Assembly: GCF_000512695.2 (NCBI RefSeq) | Contig: NZ_AZRW02000008.1 | Span: forward strand, 123,644-187,643 | Direction: 5' to 3' | Length of the DNA: 64,000 nucleotides | Source of the DNA: Pseudomonas sp. QTF5 | GTDB taxonomy: Bacteria; Pseudomonadota; Gammaproteobacteria; Pseudomonadales; Pseudomonadaceae | Shown here: in pieces, positions 31,788-43,430 of the stretch | Layout: each line of letters starts with the position of its first letter | Position numbering within the stretch: the stretch's first letter is position 1 | Notes under the pieces: generated by a model | Told to the model about the DNA's origin: nothing | The model's database searches: none | What the model saw: only the letters and a program-made list of their open reading frames with translations | Translations under genes and position numbers: made by a program

Positions 31788-32258
31788 TTAAATTTCAGCA
31801 GCCAGTTTGTTTACCAGCTCCGCGTGCGCGTTTTGATCGATTGTGGCACCCAGGATCTTCTCGGCGCCGCCGACAGCCAGTGCACCCAGTTGGGCACGCA
31901 GCACGTCTTTGACACTGTTCAGTTCCTGCTCGATCTCGGCCTGAGCCTGAACCTTCACACGGTCAGCGTCGATACGGGCTTTTTCAACAGCCTCTTCAAC
32001 GATCTGGTTACCGCGTTTCTTGGCTTGCTCAATGATTTCAGCTGCCTGAGCTTTCGCTTCGCGCAGTTGTTGACCCGCTTTATCTTGGGCCAACTCCAGG
32101 TCGCGAGCTGCTCGGGCGGCAGCGTCCAGTCCATCCGCGATCTTCTTCTGACGTTCGTGCAAAGCCGCGATGACCGGAGGCCATACGAACTTCATGCAAA
32201 AAAGTACAAAGATTAAGAACGCAACGGACTGGCCAATCAGGGTTGCATTAATGTTCAC
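31788..32258 (-). CDS. atpF: ATP synthase b subunit
   Basis: 156 residues from a GTG at 32258, which gives the standard N-terminus (V/M)[19 protein letters not shown] and the usual Pseudomonas length; the ATG at 32291 would add 11 unrelated residues. One N-terminal membrane helix is followed by a long charged coiled coil ([20 protein letters not shown]). It forms the peripheral stator stalk. Confidence 0.97.
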   Translation of the reverse strand: MNINATLIGQSVAFLIFVLFCMKFVWPPVIAALHERQKKIADGLDAAARAARDLELAQDKAGQQLREAKAQAAEIIEQAKKRGNQIVEEAVEKARIDADRVKVQAQAEIEQELNSVKDVLRAQLGALAVGGAEKILGATIDQNAHAELVNKLAAEI

Positions 32259-32314
32259 GCCAACACCTCGCTCGTTCGTTGCACAACACACTAATCACTC
32301 GACGATTCGAGTGA

Positions 32315-32587
<273 letters not shown>

Positions 32588-32655
32588 TTACGTCGTATGG
32601 TTTAGGTTTTTTAGATTTTAAAGCGGTAAAACAAATCGTTTCATAGCCCTGTTCG

Positions 32656-32705
32656 GGCCCCCACCCGTGTTACCGGGTGGGACATCAGACCAGTCGAGAC
32701 TGGTC

Positions 32706-32706
<1 letters not shown>
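32656..32706 (-). promoter_or_regulatory. Two tandem hairpins between atpB and atpE
   Basis: The 133-base gap holds CACCCGGTAACACGGGTG and, next to the atpB stop, AGACCAGTCTCGACTGGTCT, both self-complementary and without a T-run. They look like mRNA stabilising or processing stems that could help raise atpE output. This is inference. Confidence 0.45.
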
Positions 32707-33999
<1,293 letters not shown>

Positions 34000-34073
34000 C
34001 ACTTCTACTCCCCAATGGTCGGCTGCCGGAATTCAATAATCTGGCATAATTTGTGCCGACAAAATGCGCGCAG

Positions 34074-34102
34074 AGTATAGGGGCGGTTCTGCCCCTATTC
34101 AA
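34074..34102 (-). promoter_or_regulatory. Sigma-70 promoter of the atp operon
   Basis: On the minus strand TTGAAT (34102-34097) and TATACT (34079-34074) are separated by exactly 17 bases, 75 bases before the atpI start. The spacer itself contains the stem ATAGGGGC/GCCCCTAT, which lies where a parB-operon terminator would be expected. Confidence 0.65.
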
Positions 34103-34147
34103 CCGTCAGGTAGTGATTTCCGACTTCACGCTACATGAGGAATTGTT

Positions 34148-35020
34148 TCAGCGGATGTGTGCAAGCACACCTTGAAGCTCATCAAGAGAGTTATAGCCAA
34201 TCACCAGCTGCCCCTTACCCTTCTTTCCGTGGCGGATCTGCACCGCAGAGCCTAGGCGCTCGGCCAGGCGCTGCTCGAGTCGGGCGATATCCGGGTCCGG
34301 TTTTGCCGGTTCCACAGGCTCCGGTTTGCCACTCAACCACTGGCGAACCAGTGCTTCAGTCTGGCGCACAGTCAGCCCCCGTGCGACAACGTGTCGCGCC
34401 CCTTCGACTTGTTGGTTTTCCGGCAAGCCGAGCAAGGCACGGGCATGACCCATTTCCAGGTCACCGTGAGACAGCATGGTTTTGATGACTTCCGGCAACG
34501 CAATCAGACGCAACAGGTTGGCGACGGTGACGCGGGACTTACCCACAGCCTCGGCCACTTGTTGCTGAGTCAGCTGGAATTCCTGCTGCAACCGCTGCAA
34601 GGCCACCGCTTCTTCGATCGGATTGAGGTCTTCACGCTGGATGTTCTCGATCAGCGCCATGGCGATGGCGGTTTCATCCGACACATCGCGAACCATTGCC
34701 GGGATGGTTTCCTGACCAGCCTGCTGGCTGGCACGCCAGCGGCGTTCGCCAGCGATGATTTCGAAGCGGCCGCTGCCGATCGAACGAACCACGATCGGCT
34801 GCATCACGCCCTGGGCCTTGATCGATTGCGCCAGTTCCTCAAGCGCTTGTGAGTCCATGTCCCGCCGCGGCTGGTATTTGCCACGCTGGAGCAGGTCCAG
34901 CGGCAGGTGCTGGAGTTCACGTTGATCGGCCTGTACAGCCTGTTCTTCCAGCGCGCTGACAGTCGGACCACTCAGCAGTGCATCCAGTCCACGTCCGAGA
35001 CCTCGTTTCTTGACGGCCAT
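34148..35020 (-). CDS. parB: Chromosome partitioning protein ParB
   Basis: 290 residues. The N-terminal CTP-binding domain contains GKYQPRRDMDSQALEELAQS and the GERRWRASQQAG motif. A helix-turn-helix TQQQVAEAVGKSRVTVANLL binds parS, and a C-terminal dimerisation domain follows a Pro-rich linker near KPEPVEPAKPDPD. It loads on the parS sites seen in recF and spreads. Nine bases from parA. Confidence 0.97.
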   Translation of the reverse strand: MAVKKRGLGRGLDALLSGPTVSALEEQAVQADQRELQHLPLDLLQRGKYQPRRDMDSQALEELAQSIKAQGVMQPIVVRSIGSGRFEIIAGERRWRASQQAGQETIPAMVRDVSDETAIAMALIENIQREDLNPIEEAVALQRLQQEFQLTQQQVAEAVGKSRVTVANLLRLIALPEVIKTMLSHGDLEMGHARALLGLPENQQVEGARHVVARGLTVRQTEALVRQWLSGKPEPVEPAKPDPDIARLEQRLAERLGSAVQIRHGKKGKGQLVIGYNSLDELQGVLAHIR

Positions 35021-35029
35021 GGGGATCCC

Positions 35030-35827
35030 TTAAGTTGCCTGAGCAGCGGCGATGCGTGAGTTTTTGCGCTGACGGCGAACCATCTCGCCAGCCAATGCCA
35101 GATAGGCAATCGCGCCCCGCGATGATTTGTCGTACGCCAGCGCCGGCATCCCATAGCTTGGCGCTTCGGCCAGACGGATGTTGCGCGGAATCACGGTGTC
35201 GTAGAGCTGATCGCCGAAATGTTCCTTGAGCTGCGCCGATACGTCGTTCATCAGGCTCAAGCGCGGGTCGTACATGGTCCGCAACAGGCCTTCGACTTTC
35301 AGGTTCGGGTTCAGCAGTTCGGCAATGCGCTTGATGTTATCCACAAGGTCGCTCAACCCTTCGAGCGCGAAGTACTCGCACTGCATGGGGATAATCACCC
35401 CGTCGGCGGCAACCAGCGCGTTGAGCGTCAACATCGACAGCGACGGCGGGCAGTCGATCAAAATGTAATCGTAGTTTTCACGGATTGGCGCCAACGCACT
35501 GCGCAGACGGCTTTCCTTCATCTGCATTTCCAGCAGAACAACTTCGGCCGCGGTCAGGTCGCGGTTGGCCGGCAGCAACTGGTAACCACCGTGTTCGGAA
35601 TAGTGCATGGCCTGGGCCAGATCGCATTCACCGATCAGCAGGTCGTAGACCGAGTTTTCCAGGCCGTGTTTATCCACACCGCTACCCATGGTGGCGTTGC
35701 CCTGTGGATCGAGATCGATCAACAGCACCCGACGCTTGGTAGCGACCAGGGAAGCTGCGAGGTTGATGCAGGTGGTGGTCTTGCCCACACCACCCTTTTG
35801 GTTCGCTATCGCGAATACCTTAGCCAT
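35030..35827 (-). CDS. parA: Chromosome partitioning ATPase ParA
   Basis: 265 residues from ATG 35827 (MAKVFAIANQKGGVGKTTT), with the deviant Walker A motif at residues 10-18; an ATG 18 bases upstream is open but non-homologous. LLIDLDPQGNATMGSG and YILIDCPPSLSMLTLNAL complete the site. It drives segregation of the ParB-parS complex along the nucleoid. Confidence 0.97.
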   Translation of the reverse strand: MAKVFAIANQKGGVGKTTTCINLAASLVATKRRVLLIDLDPQGNATMGSGVDKHGLENSVYDLLIGECDLAQAMHYSEHGGYQLLPANRDLTAAEVVLLEMQMKESRLRSALAPIRENYDYILIDCPPSLSMLTLNALVAADGVIIPMQCEYFALEGLSDLVDNIKRIAELLNPNLKVEGLLRTMYDPRLSLMNDVSAQLKEHFGDQLYDTVIPRNIRLAEAPSYGMPALAYDKSSRGAIAYLALAGEMVRRQRKNSRIAAAQAT

Positions 35828-35845
35828 TCTTGCTTGTGTTCCCAA

Positions 35846-36490
35846 TCATGCCGTGCGGCGCAGTATCAGCAGATGGCGTTGGCCTTGGCAACCGGGTACG
35901 GCCAGGGCGTGTTCGCTATCGAGGTGGAAGTCTGCCGGCAATGCTACCAGCTCATCGGCGGGATGAACGCCCTTCATTGCCAGCCAACGTGTATCGGCAT
36001 CGCCCAAATGGCGAGTCCAGTTGCTGAAGTTCTCCATGCTGCTGAACGCCCGGGAAATGATCCCGTTGAATGGCAGTTCCGGCTGGAAGGCTTCGACGCG
36101 ACTGTGGATAACTTGCAGGTTATCCAGTTTGAGTTCGAGTTTGACCTGGGTCAGGAAGCGGGTTTTCTTGCCATTGCTGTCCAGGCAGGTCACTTGCGAC
36201 TCGGGAAACAGGATCGCCAACGGTATCCCTGGCATGCCGCCGCCACTGCCCACATCCAGCCAACGGCCGTTTTCGATGAAGGACATAACACTCAGGCTGT
36301 CGAGCAAATGCCGTGAAACCATTTCGTCTGGATCACGCACTGCGGTGAGGTTGTAGGCCTTGTTCCATTTTATCAACAGGGCCAGATAACCCAGCAGCTG
36401 TGCATGCTGGGCTTCCGTCAGGTTGACACCGAGCTGGCGAGCACCTGTGGATAACTCTTCGGCGTGTTGCGAGGTGACCAACGAACTCAA
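35846..36490 (-). CDS. rsmG: 16S rRNA m7G527 methyltransferase
   Basis: 214 residues. The SAM-binding loop is [20 protein letters not shown], followed by [11 protein letters not shown]. It methylates G527 of 16S rRNA. It overlaps the mnmG stop by 4 bases and lies 18 bases before parA, so mnmG-rsmG-parA-parB form one operon. A perfect DnaA 9-mer lies inside at 36446. Confidence 0.97.
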   Translation of the reverse strand: MSSLVTSQHAEELSTGARQLGVNLTEAQHAQLLGYLALLIKWNKAYNLTAVRDPDEMVSRHLLDSLSVMSFIENGRWLDVGSGGGMPGIPLAILFPESQVTCLDSNGKKTRFLTQVKLELKLDNLQVIHSRVEAFQPELPFNGIISRAFSSMENFSNWTRHLGDADTRWLAMKGVHPADELVALPADFHLDSEHALAVPGCQGQRHLLILRRTA

Positions 36491-38379
36491 GCGCTTTGCT
36501 CCAACTGACGGCCCGCGCCGCGTTTTTTCAAATGAATCATCAACAGCGAAATCGCTGCCGGGGTCACGCCCGGAATACGCGACGCCTGGCCCAGGGTCTC
36601 TGGACGGGTCGCGCCGAGCTTGCTCTGGATCTCTTTCGAGAGACCAGAGATGTTCGTGTAATCGATATCCACAGGCAGTTTGGTGTCTTCGCTGGCCCGC
36701 AGGCGCGCGATTTCATCCTGTTGACGATCGATGTAACCGGCGTATTTGGTTTTGATTTCGACCTGTTCGGCGACCTGTGGATCTTCTGCGCCCCCACCGG
36801 TCACGGCGATCAGACCAGCGTAGTCGATTTCCGGACGGCTCAGCAGGTTGAGCAAATTGTATTCGTGGGTCAGCGGCGTACCGAATTTCTCGGAAATCGC
36901 ATCGCCCTGCTCGGTGCCCGGGCGAACCCAGGTACTTTTCAGGCGTTGCTCTTCCAGATCGATACTTTCGCGTTTCTTGCAGAACGCCGCCCAACGCACG
37001 TCATCCACCAGACCCAATTCGCGACCTTTTTCGGTCAAACGCAGGTCGGCGTTGTCTTCGCGCAGGATCAAACGGTATTCGGCGCGGGATGTGAACATCC
37101 GATACGGTTCCTGGGTTCCCAGGGTAATCAGGTCGTCGACCAAAACGCCGATGTACGCTTCGTCGCGACGCGGGCACCAGGCATCTTTGCCCTGCGCACG
37201 CAGTGCGGCGTTGGCTCCGGCCAGCAAACCTTGGGCGCCGGCTTCTTCGTAACCGGTGGTGCCGTTGATTTGCCCGGCAAAGAACAGACCGCCGATCACT
37301 TTGGTTTCCAGGCTGTACTTCAGGTCACGCGGGTCGAAGTAGTCGTACTCGATGGCGTAGCCTGGGCGAACGATGTGCGCGTTTTCCATGCCACGAATCG
37401 ATTGCACGATCTGCAGCTGCACGTCGAACGGCAGGGAAGTGGATATCCCGTTCGGGTACAGCTCGTGGGTGGTCAGACCTTCCGGCTCGATGAAGACCTG
37501 GTGGCTTTCCTTGTCGGCAAAGCGGTGGATCTTGTCTTCGATCGATGGGCAATAACGCGGGCCGATACCTTCGATCACACCGGAATACATCGGCGAACGA
37601 TCAAGGTTCGAAGCGATGATTTCGTGGGTACGGGCGTTGGTGTGGGTAATCCAGCAGCTGACCTGTTTCGGATGCTGCTCTTTGGAGCCCATGAACGACA
37701 TCACCGGAATCGGCGTATCCCCTGCCTGCTCGGTCATGACCGAGAAATCCACAGAGCGACCGTCGATACGCGGCGGAGTACCGGTTTTCAGGCGACCGAC
37801 CCGCAATGGCAGTTCGCGCAGGCGATGAGCCAAAGCAATCGACGGCGGATCACCGGCGCGACCACCGGAATAGTTCTGCATGCCGATGTGGATAAGTCCA
37901 CCGAGGAAGGTGCCAGTGGTCAACACCACGGAATCTGCAAAGAAACGCAGACCCATTTGGGTGACAACACCGCGCACTTGTTCCTGCTCGACGATCAGGT
38001 CGTCAGCAGCTTGTTGAAATATCCACAGGTTCGGCTGGTTTTCCAAAGTTTCGCGGACAGCGGCCTTGTACAGAACCCGATCTGCCTGAGCGCGGGTTGC
38101 ACGCACGGCTGGGCCTTTGCGGCTGTTCAATACGCGAAACTGAATACCGCCTTTATCGGTCGCCATGGCCATCGCGCCGCCCAGGGCATCGATTTCTTTA
38201 ACCAAATGGCTTTTGCCGATCCCGCCAATGGCTGGGTTGCAACTCATGGCACCGAGGGTTTCCACGTTATGCGTCAGCAACAGGGTTTTTGCCCCCATAC
38301 GTGCAGATGCAAGTGCTGCCTCGGTACCGGCATGACCGCCGCCGATGACGATCACTTCAAAACGGGAAGGGAAATCCAC
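36487..38379 (-). CDS. mnmG: tRNA uridine-34 carboxymethylaminomethyl modification enzyme MnmG
   Basis: 630 residues, the normal length, when started at the GTG at 38379 ([20 protein letters not shown]) with GAGG 6 bases upstream; the longer frame adds 38 non-homologous residues. The FAD-binding loop [10 protein letters not shown], the redox segment [14 protein letters not shown] and the C-terminal [20 protein letters not shown] are all visible. It acts with MnmE on wobble uridines. Confidence 0.98.
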   Translation of the reverse strand: MDFPSRFEVIVIGGGHAGTEAALASARMGAKTLLLTHNVETLGAMSCNPAIGGIGKSHLVKEIDALGGAMAMATDKGGIQFRVLNSRKGPAVRATRAQADRVLYKAAVRETLENQPNLWIFQQAADDLIVEQEQVRGVVTQMGLRFFADSVVLTTGTFLGGLIHIGMQNYSGGRAGDPPSIALAHRLRELPLRVGRLKTGTPPRIDGRSVDFSVMTEQAGDTPIPVMSFMGSKEQHPKQVSCWITHTNARTHEIIASNLDRSPMYSGVIEGIGPRYCPSIEDKIHRFADKESHQVFIEPEGLTTHELYPNGISTSLPFDVQLQIVQSIRGMENAHIVRPGYAIEYDYFDPRDLKYSLETKVIGGLFFAGQINGTTGYEEAGAQGLLAGANAALRAQGKDAWCPRRDEAYIGVLVDDLITLGTQEPYRMFTSRAEYRLILREDNADLRLTEKGRELGLVDDVRWAAFCKKRESIDLEEQRLKSTWVRPGTEQGDAISEKFGTPLTHEYNLLNLLSRPEIDYAGLIAVTGGGAEDPQVAEQVEIKTKYAGYIDRQQDEIARLRASEDTKLPVDIDYTNISGLSKEIQSKLGATRPETLGQASRIPGVTPAAISLLMIHLKKRGAGRQLEQSA

Positions 38380-38509
38380 CACGCACCTCGTGCCTGCTTC
38401 AGTCAGGTAATCCGGAAATAGTTTGAGCTCAGGTTTTTGGACCTGGTCGGCAAGTATAGGGACTTCGCCCTTCCTAAAGAACCCTTTGCACAAAATTTAA
38501 CCAGCTGTG

Positions 38510-38800
38510 GAGAACTCGAGGTTATAGAAATTAAAAAGAGAGAAATTAATTAAATCTTTGTTTTTATGTTTATTTCTACTGAGCCACCTTTCTGTGGATA
38601 GATTGATACAGCCCTTTATTTTCAATATGTACAGAGATTCAAAACCCTGTGGTCATGTGCCAAGGAGGCCCTTGGATAACCGGTTTAAGCCTGTGGATGA
38701 AAGGGTCGGTTATCCACAGAGGTGGTTATCTTCAGTTTTCAGGCCTTGTTATCAACTGCCCTTAGCGGCACTTATTCACAGGGCTTAATCCACAGAAAAG
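38510..38800. other. Second origin-like region upstream of mnmG
   Basis: An AT-rich stretch (38523-38580, e.g. GAAATTAATTAAATC) is followed by a cluster of DnaA-box-like 9-mers: TGTGGATAG 38593, TGTGGATGA 38692, perfect TTATCCACA 38710, TTATCAACT 38749 and TTATTCACA 38772. Pseudomonas chromosomes are known to hold two origin regions, next to dnaA and next to gidA (mnmG). This matches the second. No gene is present. Confidence 0.7.
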
Positions 38801-38886
38801 CCGTCGAATAAGCAAATCCCGGGCAAGGGAAATCCGCTCAAGCGAAGAATCTGCTCGGCACTGGGGGAAAAATTTCAGAAAAGGAG

Positions 38887-38916
38887 AGAACAGACAGGCC
38901 TGAATGGCCTGTCTGT
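38887..38916 (-). terminator. mnmE terminator
   Basis: ACAGACAGGCC and its complement surround a five-base loop, followed on the minus strand by a pyrimidine-rich run (TCTCTCCTTTTC), just past the mnmE stop. Confidence 0.8.
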
Positions 38917-38931
38917 GGACAGCGAAAGGGG

Positions 38932-40302
38932 TTATTTACCGATACAGAAGCTGGAAAAGATCCTTCCCAGCAGATCATCGGAGCTGAACGCGCCGGTGAT
39001 TTCGCCCAAAGACTGCTGTGCCTGCCGCAAATCTTCGGCCAGCAGTTCACCGGCACCCGCTAACGTCAGCTGCGCACGGCCATGCTCAAGGGACGCACTC
39101 GCATGACGCAATGCCTCCAGGTGACGCCTGCGAGCACTGAAGCTGCTTTCGGAGGTCTGCTCGTAACCCATGCAGGCCTTGAGATGTTCGCGCAACAGTT
39201 CCAGGCCTTCGCCGGCAGACCTCGCACTGAGGCTGATAGTAACGTGGCCATCGTTGCTGACTTCCAGAGCAATCGCTTCGCCCGTCAGATCAGCCTTGTT
39301 ACGGATCAGCGTAACTTTTGCCGGATCCGGGCGGGTTTCGAGAAATTCAGGCCACAAGGCAAATGGATCAAGGGCCTCGGGAGCTGTGGCATCGACCACC
39401 AGCAATACCCGATCTGCCTCGCCGATGGCTTTCAATGCCCGTTCGACGCCAATTTTCTCCACCTGATCATCGGTATCGCGCAGGCCGGCAGTGTCGACCA
39501 CGTGCAACGGCATGCCATCGATGTGGATATGTTCGCGAAGAATGTCCCGGGTCGTGCCGGCAATCTCGGTCACGATCGCCGCTTCCCGTCCAGCCAAGGC
39601 ATTCAGAAGGCTGGATTTGCCGGCATTCGGCCGGCCGGCGATCACCACGGTCATGCCGTCGCGTAGCAAGGCCCCTTGCCCGGCTTCACGCAGTACTGTG
39701 GATAATTCATCGCGCACTTTGTCGAGCATGCTCAGGACATGACCATCCGCGAGGAAGTCGATTTCTTCCTCGGGGAAGTCGATGGCTGCTTCGACGTAAA
39801 TGCGCAGGCCTATCAATTGCTCGGTGAGGTTATGCACACGCTGGGAAAACGCACCCTGCAACGAACGCAGGGCATTTCGTGCCGCCTGTGCAGAACTTGC
39901 CTCGATCAAGTCGGCAATGGCTTCGGCCTGAGCCAGATCGAGCTTGTCGTTGAGGAAGGCACGCTCGCTGAATTCACCCGGCCGGGCCAGACGACAGCCC
40001 AGTTCCAGGCAACGCTTGAGCAGCATATCCAGAACGATCGGGCCGCCGTGGCCCTGCAGCTCAAGCACATCTTCGCCGGTGAACGAGTTCGGTCCCGGGA
40101 AATATAGCGCGATGCCTTCGTCTAGCACCTCTTCGTTTGCACTGAGGAACGGACCGTAATGGGCAAACCGCGGTTTCAGTTCGCGACCGCTGATGGCTTT
40201 GGCCGCCAGACTCGCCAGCGGCCCGGAAATACGGACAATGCCCACACCGCCGCGACCTTGAGCGGTGGCGACGGCAGCGATGGTTTCACGAGGAACGCTC
40301 AT
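38932..40302 (-). CDS. mnmE: tRNA modification GTPase MnmE
   Basis: 456 residues from ATG 40302 ([20 protein letters not shown]), matching the family length; 6 extra residues are open upstream. The N-terminal THF-binding domain is followed by the G domain with [16 protein letters not shown], switch [15 protein letters not shown] and NKAD. The protein ends SSFCIGK, the conserved Cys-x-Gly-Lys terminus. It works with MnmG. Confidence 0.98.
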   Translation of the reverse strand: MSVPRETIAAVATAQGRGGVGIVRISGPLASLAAKAISGRELKPRFAHYGPFLSANEEVLDEGIALYFPGPNSFTGEDVLELQGHGGPIVLDMLLKRCLELGCRLARPGEFSERAFLNDKLDLAQAEAIADLIEASSAQAARNALRSLQGAFSQRVHNLTEQLIGLRIYVEAAIDFPEEEIDFLADGHVLSMLDKVRDELSTVLREAGQGALLRDGMTVVIAGRPNAGKSSLLNALAGREAAIVTEIAGTTRDILREHIHIDGMPLHVVDTAGLRDTDDQVEKIGVERALKAIGEADRVLLVVDATAPEALDPFALWPEFLETRPDPAKVTLIRNKADLTGEAIALEVSNDGHVTISLSARSAGEGLELLREHLKACMGYEQTSESSFSARRRHLEALRHASASLEHGRAQLTLAGAGELLAEDLRQAQQSLGEITGAFSSDDLLGRIFSSFCIGK

Positions 40303-40334
40303 AAACCGGTATCCAGACAAAAGTGACAGATAGC

Positions 40335-40359
40335 AAAACGCCCCACTAGGGGGCGTTTT
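40335..40359 (-). terminator. yidC terminator
   Basis: AAAACGCCCC / GGGGCGTTTT forms a 10-base-pair stem with its own T-run, between yidC (stop at 40382) and mnmE. A perfect DnaA 9-mer (TTATCCACA) follows at 40366-40374. Confidence 0.88.
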
Positions 40360-40381
40360 GAGTGGTTATCCACAGAGTAAG

Positions 40382-42070
40382 TTACGCCTCGGCTTTTTTG
40401 GTAGCCGCTTCGATTTTACGCGTGATGTACCACTGTTGTGCGATCGACAAAACGTTGTTCACAACCCAATACAGCACCAGACCAGCAGGGAACCACAAGA
40501 AGAAGAAGGTGAAGATGATCGGCATCATTTTCATGACCTTCGCCTGCATCGGATCCGGAGGTGTCGGGTTCAACTGCTGCTGGATGAACATGGTTGCGCC
40601 CATGATGATCGGCAGAATGAAGAACGGATCCTTGATCGACAGGTCAGTAATCCACAGCATGAACGGCGCCTGGCGCATTTCCACGCTTTCCAGCAGAACC
40701 CAGTATAGCGAAAGGAAAACCGGCATCTGCACGAGGATTGGCAAGCAGCCACCCAGCGGATTGATCTTCTCTTTCTTGTACAGCTCCATCATGGATTGCG
40801 ACATTTTCTGCCGGTCGTCGCCATGTTGCTCTTTCAGCGCGGCCAGTTTCGGTGCCACTGCACGCATGCGCGCCATGGATTTGTAGCTGGCAGCCGATAG
40901 CGGGAAGAAAATCCCTTTGATCAGCATGGTCAGGAAGATGATCGACCAGCCCCAGTTACCGACCAGCGCATGGATATTTTGCAGCAACCAGAAGATTGGT
41001 TGGGCAATGAACCACAGAATGCCGTAGTCGACAGTCAGCTCCAGGCCTGGGGACAACTCTTTCAGCACAGCCTGGCTTTTCGGACCGGCGTACAGAACGG
41101 CGCTGGTTTCAGCTTTCGCACCTGGCGCGACAGTCATTGCCGGGGCGGTGTAGCCGATGATGTAGTTGCCTTTGCTGTCTTTACGGGTCTGGACGATGTT
41201 GTTTTCGCCCTTGACCGGAATCCATGCAGTCACGAAGTAGTGCTGCAACCAGGCAACCCAACCACCAGTGACGGTTTCTTTCAGCTGAGCCTTGTCCATG
41301 TCGCTCATCGACACTTTCTTGTACGGCTCGTTACTTGTCCACAGGGCGGCGCCTAGGTAAGTCGCGGTGCCGGTGGCGGTGCTGGAAGAAGGATCGGAGC
41401 TGGCATCACGCTTCAATTGCGCGAACATTGCACCGGACCAGGGCTGAGCGCTCTGGTTGTCGATCAGGTAGGAAACGGTTACGTCATACAGGCCACGTTT
41501 CAGCGTGAAACGCTTGATGTAGTTGACGCCGTCCTTGCTGAACTTCAGGTCCGCGACCAATTGGTCTTGACCGTCAGCCAGTTGATAAATCTTCTTCTCG
41601 GAGGAGTAAACCGGACGACCGGCAGGACTTGCGTCCGGACCGTTGGTGCCGATCAGGCCGCTCTGAGCCAGATAAGTCCGCTCGTTGCCGTTATCGAACA
41701 GCTGGAATGGAATTTCAGGATGGTCCTGGCGACGTGGATACAGCGGCAACGTCAACTGGGCAACATCACCACCTTGTGGATCGATGGCCAGGTTGAGCAC
41801 ATCCGTTTTGATCTGGATGAGGTCTTTGCTTGCTGCCACTGGCGTTTCAGCAGGTGCAGTTGCACTGGTATCGCTTGCGGCGCGTGGAATGTCGTCACTG
41901 ACAGAAGCATTATTGCCAGTCGCAGTGTCCGGTAGGCCCGGTGCGGTAGTACTGGAAGCAACATTCTGAGTCGGCAGGGCAGCCTGGCCATAGTCCTGGT
42001 TCCATTTAAGAACCATAACGTAGGACACGATTGCCAGGGCGACGATCAGGATCGTGCGTTTGATATCCAT
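40382..42070 (-). CDS. yidC: Membrane protein insertase YidC
   Basis: 562 residues. An N-terminal membrane anchor (TILIVALAIVSYVMVL) is followed by a large periplasmic beta-domain and the conserved C-terminal hydrophobic core with WGWSIIFLTMLIKGIFFPLS, QMPVFLSLYWVLLES and LYWVVNNVLSIAQQWYI. The linker near residues 40-80 is rich in Ala, Thr and Ser. It inserts proteins such as AtpE and AtpB into the inner membrane. Confidence 0.98.
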   Translation of the reverse strand: MDIKRTILIVALAIVSYVMVLKWNQDYGQAALPTQNVASSTTAPGLPDTATGNNASVSDDIPRAASDTSATAPAETPVAASKDLIQIKTDVLNLAIDPQGGDVAQLTLPLYPRRQDHPEIPFQLFDNGNERTYLAQSGLIGTNGPDASPAGRPVYSSEKKIYQLADGQDQLVADLKFSKDGVNYIKRFTLKRGLYDVTVSYLIDNQSAQPWSGAMFAQLKRDASSDPSSSTATGTATYLGAALWTSNEPYKKVSMSDMDKAQLKETVTGGWVAWLQHYFVTAWIPVKGENNIVQTRKDSKGNYIIGYTAPAMTVAPGAKAETSAVLYAGPKSQAVLKELSPGLELTVDYGILWFIAQPIFWLLQNIHALVGNWGWSIIFLTMLIKGIFFPLSAASYKSMARMRAVAPKLAALKEQHGDDRQKMSQSMMELYKKEKINPLGGCLPILVQMPVFLSLYWVLLESVEMRQAPFMLWITDLSIKDPFFILPIIMGATMFIQQQLNPTPPDPMQAKVMKMMPIIFTFFFLWFPAGLVLYWVVNNVLSIAQQWYITRKIEAATKKAEA

Positions 42071-42072
42071 GA

Positions 42073-42318
42073 TTACTCGGCCATCGAAGAAGAACGGGAG
42101 GTAGGGATAGATGGAACCGGGTCATAACCACCGGGATTCCACGGATGACAGCGACCTAAACGACGAAAGGTCAGCCAGCCACCGCGCAGAAGGCCATGAT
42201 TTTCAATGGCTTCATACGCGTAGCAGGAACAACTGGGGTAGAAACGACAGTGACTGGCCATCAAAGGACTGATGGCATAGCGATAAAACTGGATCGGAAC
42301 GAGCGCCAGTTTACGCAT
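42073..42318 (-). CDS. yidD: Membrane protein insertion efficiency factor YidD
   Basis: 81 residues. The cysteine pattern [16 protein letters not shown] and [15 protein letters not shown] is diagnostic of the HAF/YidD family. It overlaps the rnpA stop by 8 bases and precedes yidC by 2. Confidence 0.96.
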   Translation of the reverse strand: MRKLALVPIQFYRYAISPLMASHCRFYPSCSCYAYEAIENHGLLRGGWLTFRRLGRCHPWNPGGYDPVPSIPTSRSSSMAE

Positions 42319-42712
42319 CGGGACTGTCTACCCCTACAGTTTCGGTTTTAGCTGCTGGTACCGGCTTGCTGCGTGCCAGACGTTTCCAGAGTTTGCCGAA
42401 ATGCTGAATCAATTCGGGGCTTTCTACGTCACCCAAACCTTTGCGCGCGACAATAACGATGTCCCAACCGACCAGTAAATCCTGGTTCAGGCGAAACGAT
42501 TCGCGCATCAGACGTTTGAGGCGATTGCGCTCGACGGAGAGCTTTACGCTCTTTTTCCCGATAACCAGCCCGAGACGGGGGTGATCAAGATCGTTGTTGC
42601 GCGCAAGGAGCAGGAGATTTTTCCCCGGAACCTTGCCGGTAGGGGAGTCAAAGACTGCCTTGAAATGCCGGGGAGTAAGCAGACGCTTTTCCCGACTGAA
42701 GTCCTGACTCAC
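42311..42712 (-). CDS. rnpA: Ribonuclease P protein component
   Basis: 133 residues from a GTG at 42712 ([20 protein letters not shown]); the longer open frame runs back through rpmH and is not credible. The RNR motif [17 protein letters not shown] is intact. It assists the RNase P RNA in tRNA 5-prime maturation. 16 bases after rpmH, as in other gammaproteobacteria. Confidence 0.95.
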   Translation of the reverse strand: MSQDFSREKRLLTPRHFKAVFDSPTGKVPGKNLLLLARNNDLDHPRLGLVIGKKSVKLSVERNRLKRLMRESFRLNQDLLVGWDIVIVARKGLGDVESPELIQHFGKLWKRLARSKPVPAAKTETVGVDSPDA

Positions 42713-42728
42713 CTCCAGTGCCGGATTA

Positions 42729-42863
42729 TCAAACTGCCAGACGCGCACGACCTTTGGCGCGACGACGCGACAGGACGGCACGACCGTTCTTGGTAGCCAT
42801 GCGAGCACGGAAACCGTGGGTACGAGCGCGTTTGATAGTGCTTGGTTGGAAAGTACGTTTCAT
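42729..42863 (-). CDS. rpmH: 50S ribosomal protein L34
   Basis: 44 residues, [20 protein letters not shown] then an Arg/Lys-rich tail ending GRARLAV. The sequence is near-invariant in gammaproteobacteria. It is the first gene of the rpmH-rnpA-yidD-yidC series running away from oriC. Confidence 0.98.
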   Translation of the reverse strand: MKRTFQPSTIKRARTHGFRARMATKNGRAVLSRRRAKGRARLAV

Positions 42864-42924
42864 TGTCGTGTTACCTGGTTCGTCCACAACGGGCCGGAAT
42901 GGCCCCCGTTTTAAGAGACCGGGG

Positions 42925-42953
42925 ATTCTAGAGAAAGCAAGCCTCTAGGTCAA
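42925..42953 (-). promoter_or_regulatory. rpmH promoter
   Basis: On the minus strand TTGACC (42953-42948) and TAGAAT (42930-42925) are 17 bases apart, 62 bases before the rpmH ATG. The spacing is ideal for sigma-70. Confidence 0.85.
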
Positions 42954-42959
42954 TTTCCA

Positions 42960-43400
42960 ACCAGCGTTTCCTTATAAATAGATCTCCAGACGATTTGGTC
43001 GCCGAAGGCCGTTCGCTAGATATAGAAATAAAGAAGGGAATTATTTAAAGCTTTTCTGTAATGCTTATAAAAGCTAGGGCCACGGTCTTCTGGGGATAAC
43101 TGCCTTTAGCCCTTCTAAACCGTGATGTACAGAGAATGACAACTACGGTGGAAAACGGTGGTCAGCCTGTGCTGCGCTGTCGGATAAGCTGTGTGTGGAA
43201 AGGCTAGTTATCCACAGGCAGGTTATCCACCGTGTTTCGCCCCCACTTGTCCAGTGCCCTCATGGGCGGTTATCCACAGAGCTTATGCACATACCGTTGG
43301 TCTTCTTTTTTTGGGTTAACGCATTGATAAATCATGTCCTGTGCGCAACCTGCATGTGGATAAGTGGACGACTGGTCGCTACAATGACCGCTTGTTTTTG
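42960..43400. other. Chromosomal replication origin oriC
   Basis: Between rpmH and dnaA lie an AT-rich unwinding-type stretch (42970-43075, with TTATTTAAAGC and CTTATAAAAGC) and a cluster of DnaA boxes: perfect TTATCCACA at 43208, 43270 and (reverse) 43355, near-perfect TTATCCACC 43223, TTATGCACA 43283 and TGGGGATAA 43091. This is the standard dnaA-proximal Pseudomonas origin. No gene lies here. Confidence 0.92.
43355..43385 (+). promoter_or_regulatory. dnaA promoter overlapping a DnaA box
   Basis: TACAAT at 43380-43385 lies 17 bases behind TGGATA (43357-43362), a weak -35 contained in the perfect reverse DnaA box at 43355-43363. DnaA binding there would compete with RNA polymerase, which suggests autoregulation. 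Confidence 0.55.
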
Positions 43401-43430
43401 CCTCACCGGCTTTCAACTTAGGGGATATCC

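Noticed and set aside
36496..38421. Plus-strand open frame of 641 residues over mnmG
   Set aside because: Antisense shadow of mnmG with no motifs.
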